From: Gemmatimonadota bacterium | GTDB taxonomy: Bacteria; Gemmatimonadota; Gemmatimonadetes; Longimicrobiales; RSA9 | Assembly: GCA_012027055.1 (NCBI GenBank) | Contig: VEPF01000182.1 | Span: forward strand, 1 to 17,997 | DNA length: 17,997 nucleotides | Reading direction: 5' to 3' | Shown: positions 15,090 to 17,997 of the stretch, piece after piece | How the letters are laid out: each line of letters opens with the position of its first letter | How positions within the stretch are numbered: position 1 is the first letter of the stretch | Program-made: the position numbers and the translations under genes | The notes under the pieces: model-generated | What the model was told of the DNA's origin: nothing | Seen by the model: only the letters and a program-made list of their open reading frames with translations | The model's database searches: none

Positions 15090-15875
15090 TCAGTGGAACA
15101 GGCGACGCACCCGCTGCCAGAGGCCGCCCGGCCGGACCAGCGGCGGCACCGGGAGCGGCTGCTCGTCCTGCAGCAGGCGCTGCGGGTTCACGGCCAGCAG
15201 CAGCTCGGCCTGCTCGGCGCCGCCCCTCGCCTCCAGGGCCGTGCGGTACTCGACGGCCCCGACCGGGCCGCGCGCGTGATAGTCGCTGCAGATGTAGTCG
15301 GCGTGGCCGGCGGCGAGCAGGTCATAGGCCACCCAGCGCGCATCCGTGCCGTACCGGCCGAGCAGGGAAGCCCCGTTCAACTGCAGGAACGCGCCTGCGT
15401 CCCGCCACGCGTGCGCGAGTCCCGGCCGCTGGCGCACGCCCGGGTAACGCTCGGGGTGAGCGAGGATCGGGTACCAGCCCGCGGCCCGAATCCCGCCGAG
15501 CAGGCGCGCGGAATTGGGCGGCACCTTCATGTAGGCGAACTCGATCAGTACGAAGCGTGTGCCCGCCAGGCGCAGCCGGGCATCGCTCAGGTCCGGCCCG
15601 GGCACATCCAGGGCCACTTCCGCGCCGCGCCATACCTGCAGCCCGGTCTCCGCAGCGCACGCCTGCAGCTCCGTCCAGGCGGCATCCAGTTCCGCCATGC
15701 GCGCGGCGAACGCGACCGGGTCGAGCGTCAGCGACACGTTCACGTGCGGCGTCGCAACCGCTCCCGAGAAGCCGGCGGCCTGGAACGCGCGCACCGAGCG
15801 GCGCGCGTCCTGCGCCGTGCGCGCGCCATCATCGATGCCCGGCATCAGGTGGTTGTGGAAGTCGATCATGGACAT
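15090..15875 (-). CDS. CpsB/YwqE-type PHP-domain phosphatase
   Basis: This 261-residue protein has the metal-binding residues of the PHP family in order: DFHNH (His7, His9), GIDDG (Asp15), ATPH (His44), GAEV (Glu86), LAHPER (His140) and SDYH (Asp198, His200). The opening DFHNHLMPGIDDGA matches the CpsB/CapC/YwqE manganese-dependent tyrosine phosphatases that reverse BY-kinase phosphorylation in capsule and exopolysaccharide control. No BY-kinase, Wzc/Wzz or glycosyltransferase gene is visible in this window, so the partner must lie elsewhere or the substrate differs. ATG 15875 is the first of MSM; ATG 15869 is the alternative. No ribosome-binding site is seen, and a -10-like TATCTT lies so close upstream that a near-leaderless transcript is possible. 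The amidase gene follows 13 bp later. Confidence 0.9.
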   Translation of the reverse strand: MSMIDFHNHLMPGIDDGARTAQDARRSVRAFQAAGFSGAVATPHVNVSLTLDPVAFAARMAELDAAWTELQACAAETGLQVWRGAEVALDVPGPDLSDARLRLAGTRFVLIEFAYMKVPPNSARLLGGIRAAGWYPILAHPERYPGVRQRPGLAHAWRDAGAFLQLNGASLLGRYGTDARWVAYDLLAAGHADYICSDYHARGPVGAVEYRTALEARGGAEQAELLLAVNPQRLLQDEQPLPVPPLVRPGGLWQRVRRLFH

Positions 15876-15883
15876 GCGCGGAA

Positions 15884-15889
15884 AAGATA
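15884..15889 (-). promoter_or_regulatory. Possible -10 element for the PHP phosphatase gene
   Basis: Read on the minus strand, TATCTT occupies 15889-15884, with only 8 bases between it and the ATG. Transcription would then begin within about two bases of the start codon. No good -35 hexamer is seen, so the call is tentative. Confidence 0.3.
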
Positions 15890-15958
15890 GTGCGGGCCGG
15901 CGCGGCCGCGCGAACCGACCGCCCGGCATGCGACCGCCTCGACGGTCCGCCGATGGCA

Positions 15959-15995
15959 CGGGCCCCGCCACGTGCGAGCGCGGCCGCGGGGCCCG
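15959..15995 (-). terminator. Hairpin downstream of the M16 peptidase gene
   Basis: CGGGCCCCGC (15959-15968) and GCGGGGCCCG (15986-15995) form a perfect 10-bp stem with a 17-base loop, 19 bp past the M16 stop codon on the minus strand. Its place in the 139-bp gap suggests it ends the peptidase transcript before the PHP phosphatase gene. No T-tract follows. Confidence 0.5.
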
Positions 15996-16014
15996 ATACC
16001 GTGACCGGTCCGCG

Positions 16015-17997
16015 CTACAGGTTGGCGGCCGGCGGAGCCGTGACCGGCTTGCCATCCGCGTCGATGACGCGGATCTCGCCCAGCCCCAGCTCCTTGATGC
16101 TGGCCTCGATCTTCGACCGGTCGCCCACCACGATCCAGAGCAGGTGCTGCGGCTGGATGTTCTGCGCGGCCTTCGTCACCGCCGCCAGGTTCATGGCCCG
16201 CACGCGCTGGCCATAGGTCCGGTAGTGATCCTCGGGCAGGCCGAACTTCACGATCTCGTTGATGTCGCCGGCCACCGCGCCCATGGTCTCCCAGCGCCCG
16301 GCGAGGGTCAGCGTCATCTGGTCCTGCGCGAAGCTCAGCTCGGCCGCGGTCGCGGGGCGGTCCGCCTGGAGGCCCCGGAACTCGGCCAGGATCTCCTGCA
16401 TCGATTCCCTGGTCTTGTCCGCCTGCACCGGCGCGTAGGCCAGGAACGGGCGCTGGCCGCGGGCATCGAGCGTCAGGCTCTGTGCGCCGTAGGACCAGTG
16501 CTTGTTCTCACGCAGGTTCATGTTGATGCGCGAGGTGAACGCGCCGCCCAGGATCTGGTTCATGGTCTCGATGGCGATCTCGTCCGGGTTCGCCTTGGGC
16601 GGGAACAGATTGCCCGCGAAGATCACCGACTGCTGGGCGCCCGGCTTGTCCAGCACGTAGACCACCGACGCCGGCAGCGCCGGCACGGTGCCCACGTTCT
16701 TCTTCGGGACGCTGCCCCGCTTCCAGCCCTGGAACAGCTGCTCGAGCTTCGGTCGCAGCTCGGCCAGGGTCACGTCGCCCACCACGATGAGCGTGGCGTT
16801 GTTGGGCTTGAACCAGGTCTCGTGGTAGCGCGCGAGCGCGTCCCGCGTGATGCCCTGCACGCCCGCCTCCGTGCCGGTCCCGCTGAAGGGCACGCCGTAC
16901 GCGTGGTTCGACCCGTAGAGCAGCACGGGGAAGACGCGCAGTGCCATGTTCACCGGGCTGGACTTCTCCTGCTGGATGCGGGCGACCTGCTCCTTCTGCA
17001 GCCGGTCGAAGTCGGCCTGCGGGAAGGCGGGGTTGAGGATCACGTCGGCGTACAGGTCGAGCGCCGGGTCCAGCGAAGCCTTGAGCGCCGAGAGCGTGAC
17101 GCTGGAGAAGTCCAGGTCGGAGCCGGAGCCCAGCCCGGCGCCGAGATTCTGCAGCTCTTCCGAAATCTGCAGGGAGGTGCGTCGCTTGGTGCCTTCGTCG
17201 AGCATGTTCATGGCCAGGCTGGACGTGCCCGGCGTGGCCAGCTGGTCCGCCGCGAAGCCGGCATCCACCAGCAGCTGGAAGTTGACCAGCGGCACGTTGT
17301 GTCGCTCGGCCAGTACCACCTTCAGGCCGTTGGAGAGCGTGGCGTGCTGCAGCGTCGGGAAGGCCGCGGTGACCGGGGCGCCGGCCGCCGGCAGCTTCGA
17401 GCGGTCCACGTCCGCCTTCGCGGCCGCCAGCTGCGGATACGGGTGCACCTCGAGCACGTACACCCCGTCCGATAGCCACTTCCCGGCCGCATCCTTCAGG
17501 TGCGCAGCGGTCGCGCCTGCTACCCGCTGCAGCTTGACCTTGTACGCCTCGGGATCGCCCTGGTAGACCAGGCCCTGCGCCAGGATGTCGGACTTCCCGC
17601 CGAAGCCGCCCACGCGCTCCATGCCGCGGACGAAGCCGGCGTGATAGGAGGTCTTCACCCGCTGCAGCTCGGCCGCGGTCGGGCCCTCGGCCAGGAACCT
17701 GGCCAGCTCCTCGTCCAGCGCCCGCTCGATCTGCTTCAGGTCACCACCCGGGCGCGCGTTGGCCATGATCACGAAGTGGCTGCCGATCTCCTTGCCGTCG
17801 AAATAGGCGGAGACGCTGGTCGCGATCTGCTCGTCGTACACCAGCCGCCTGTAGAACCGGCTGGTCTTGCCGCTCGACAGCACGTCCGAAACCAGGTCGA
17901 GGTAGTCGAGGTCCGCGTTCCCCAGCTCCGGCACGTTCCAGACCTTGTAGATGCGCGCCTGCGCCACCCTGTCCTGCATGAGCTGCCGGTGCTCGCC
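16015..17997 (-). CDS. Tandem M16 (insulinase-family) metallopeptidase, 5' end outside the window
   Basis: About 660 residues are visible and the frame is open to the window edge, so the N-terminus is missing. The fragment starts near the end of the first M16 repeat's linker (EHRQLMQDRVAQARIYKVW), includes the second half of that repeat (RFYRRLVYDEQIATSVSAYF), then a whole second repeat from about visible residue 217 (TLSNGLKVVLAERHNVPL) to a C-terminal M16C domain (LARYHETWFKPNNATLIVVGD) and LRENKHWSYGA. The zinc motif HxxEH should lie upstream in the first repeat. In the second repeat the aligned site is SLAMN (Ser260, Met263, Asn264), so it cannot bind zinc. One active and one inactive repeat is normal for the family. 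The enzyme is probably periplasmic, but the signal peptide is not in view. Confidence 0.92.
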   Translation of the reverse strand, partial: GEHRQLMQDRVAQARIYKVWNVPELGNADLDYLDLVSDVLSSGKTSRFYRRLVYDEQIATSVSAYFDGKEIGSHFVIMANARPGGDLKQIERALDEELARFLAEGPTAAELQRVKTSYHAGFVRGMERVGGFGGKSDILAQGLVYQGDPEAYKVKLQRVAGATAAHLKDAAGKWLSDGVYVLEVHPYPQLAAAKADVDRSKLPAAGAPVTAAFPTLQHATLSNGLKVVLAERHNVPLVNFQLLVDAGFAADQLATPGTSSLAMNMLDEGTKRRTSLQISEELQNLGAGLGSGSDLDFSSVTLSALKASLDPALDLYADVILNPAFPQADFDRLQKEQVARIQQEKSSPVNMALRVFPVLLYGSNHAYGVPFSGTGTEAGVQGITRDALARYHETWFKPNNATLIVVGDVTLAELRPKLEQLFQGWKRGSVPKKNVGTVPALPASVVYVLDKPGAQQSVIFAGNLFPPKANPDEIAIETMNQILGGAFTSRINMNLRENKHWSYGAQSLTLDARGQRPFLAYAPVQADKTRESMQEILAEFRGLQADRPATAAELSFAQDQMTLTLAGRWETMGAVAGDINEIVKFGLPEDHYRTYGQRVRAMNLAAVTKAAQNIQPQHLLWIVVGDRSKIEASIKELGLGEIRVIDADGKPVTAPPAANL

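Noticed and set aside
17082..17250. Loss of the zinc motif in the second M16 repeat as evidence of a dead enzyme
   Set aside because: Tandem M16 proteins normally keep HxxEH in only one repeat, and the first repeat's motif lies outside the window.
15559..17475. Plus-strand open frame of 638 codons opposite the PHP phosphatase and M16 genes
   Set aside because: It spans two unrelated minus-strand genes and a hairpin, with no recognisable domain.

Overview
The window is a stretch of very GC-rich bacterial chromosome (about 70% by eye) with short intergenic gaps. I see no tRNA, rRNA, CRISPR array, transposase, integrase or phage gene. The best guess for the source is a Gemmatimonadota-like bacterium. 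The main reason is the 797-residue regulator at 11767-14160, which joins a SARP/BTAD-type N-terminus to a membrane segment and C-terminal TPRs, an architecture I associate with that phylum. The secreted serine-hydrolase-like protein and the tandem M16 peptidase fit too. A lipoprotein suits a diderm cell but does not prove one. The phylum is an inference, not a demonstration.

Left part, plus strand (1-6078): a four-helix membrane protein with conserved histidines (46-435), a CcdC-family membrane protein (563-1033), a GAF-like protein (1156-1971), an MprF-type lysyl-phosphatidylglycerol synthase/flippase (2052-4568) and a 14-helix DHA2 drug exporter (4708-6078). MprF and the exporter together look like an envelope-defence segment. 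The start of mprF is unresolved, and its open frame reaches back to the GAF gene's stop codon.

Middle part, minus strand (6154-10098), in transcription order: a PLP-dependent group II decarboxylase, a GPP34 (GOLPH3/Vps74-like) protein 11 bp downstream, and a secreted esterase-like protein 46 bp further on. The spacing argues for one operon. This is the least expected gene combination in the window. A roughly 500-bp non-coding divergent region follows (10099-10599). It contains a dyad near the decarboxylase and a cluster of TTGAC-headed repeats in front of a plus-strand lipoprotein with an exonuclease/endonuclease/phosphatase fold (10600-11676). A perfect 18-bp stem (11711-11749) separates this gene from the next, convergent one.

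Right part, minus strand (11767-17997), in transcription order: the 3' portion of a tandem M16 metallopeptidase that runs off the window, a CpsB/YwqE-type PHP phosphatase, a nitrilase-superfamily amidase 13 bp downstream, and the BTAD-TPR membrane regulator.

Most of the window is ordinary housekeeping or accessory content. The points most worth a second look are the decarboxylase-GPP34-esterase operon, the TTGAC repeat cluster, the membrane-anchored regulator and the unusual start of mprF. I did not find a clear undescribed defence or mobile system.
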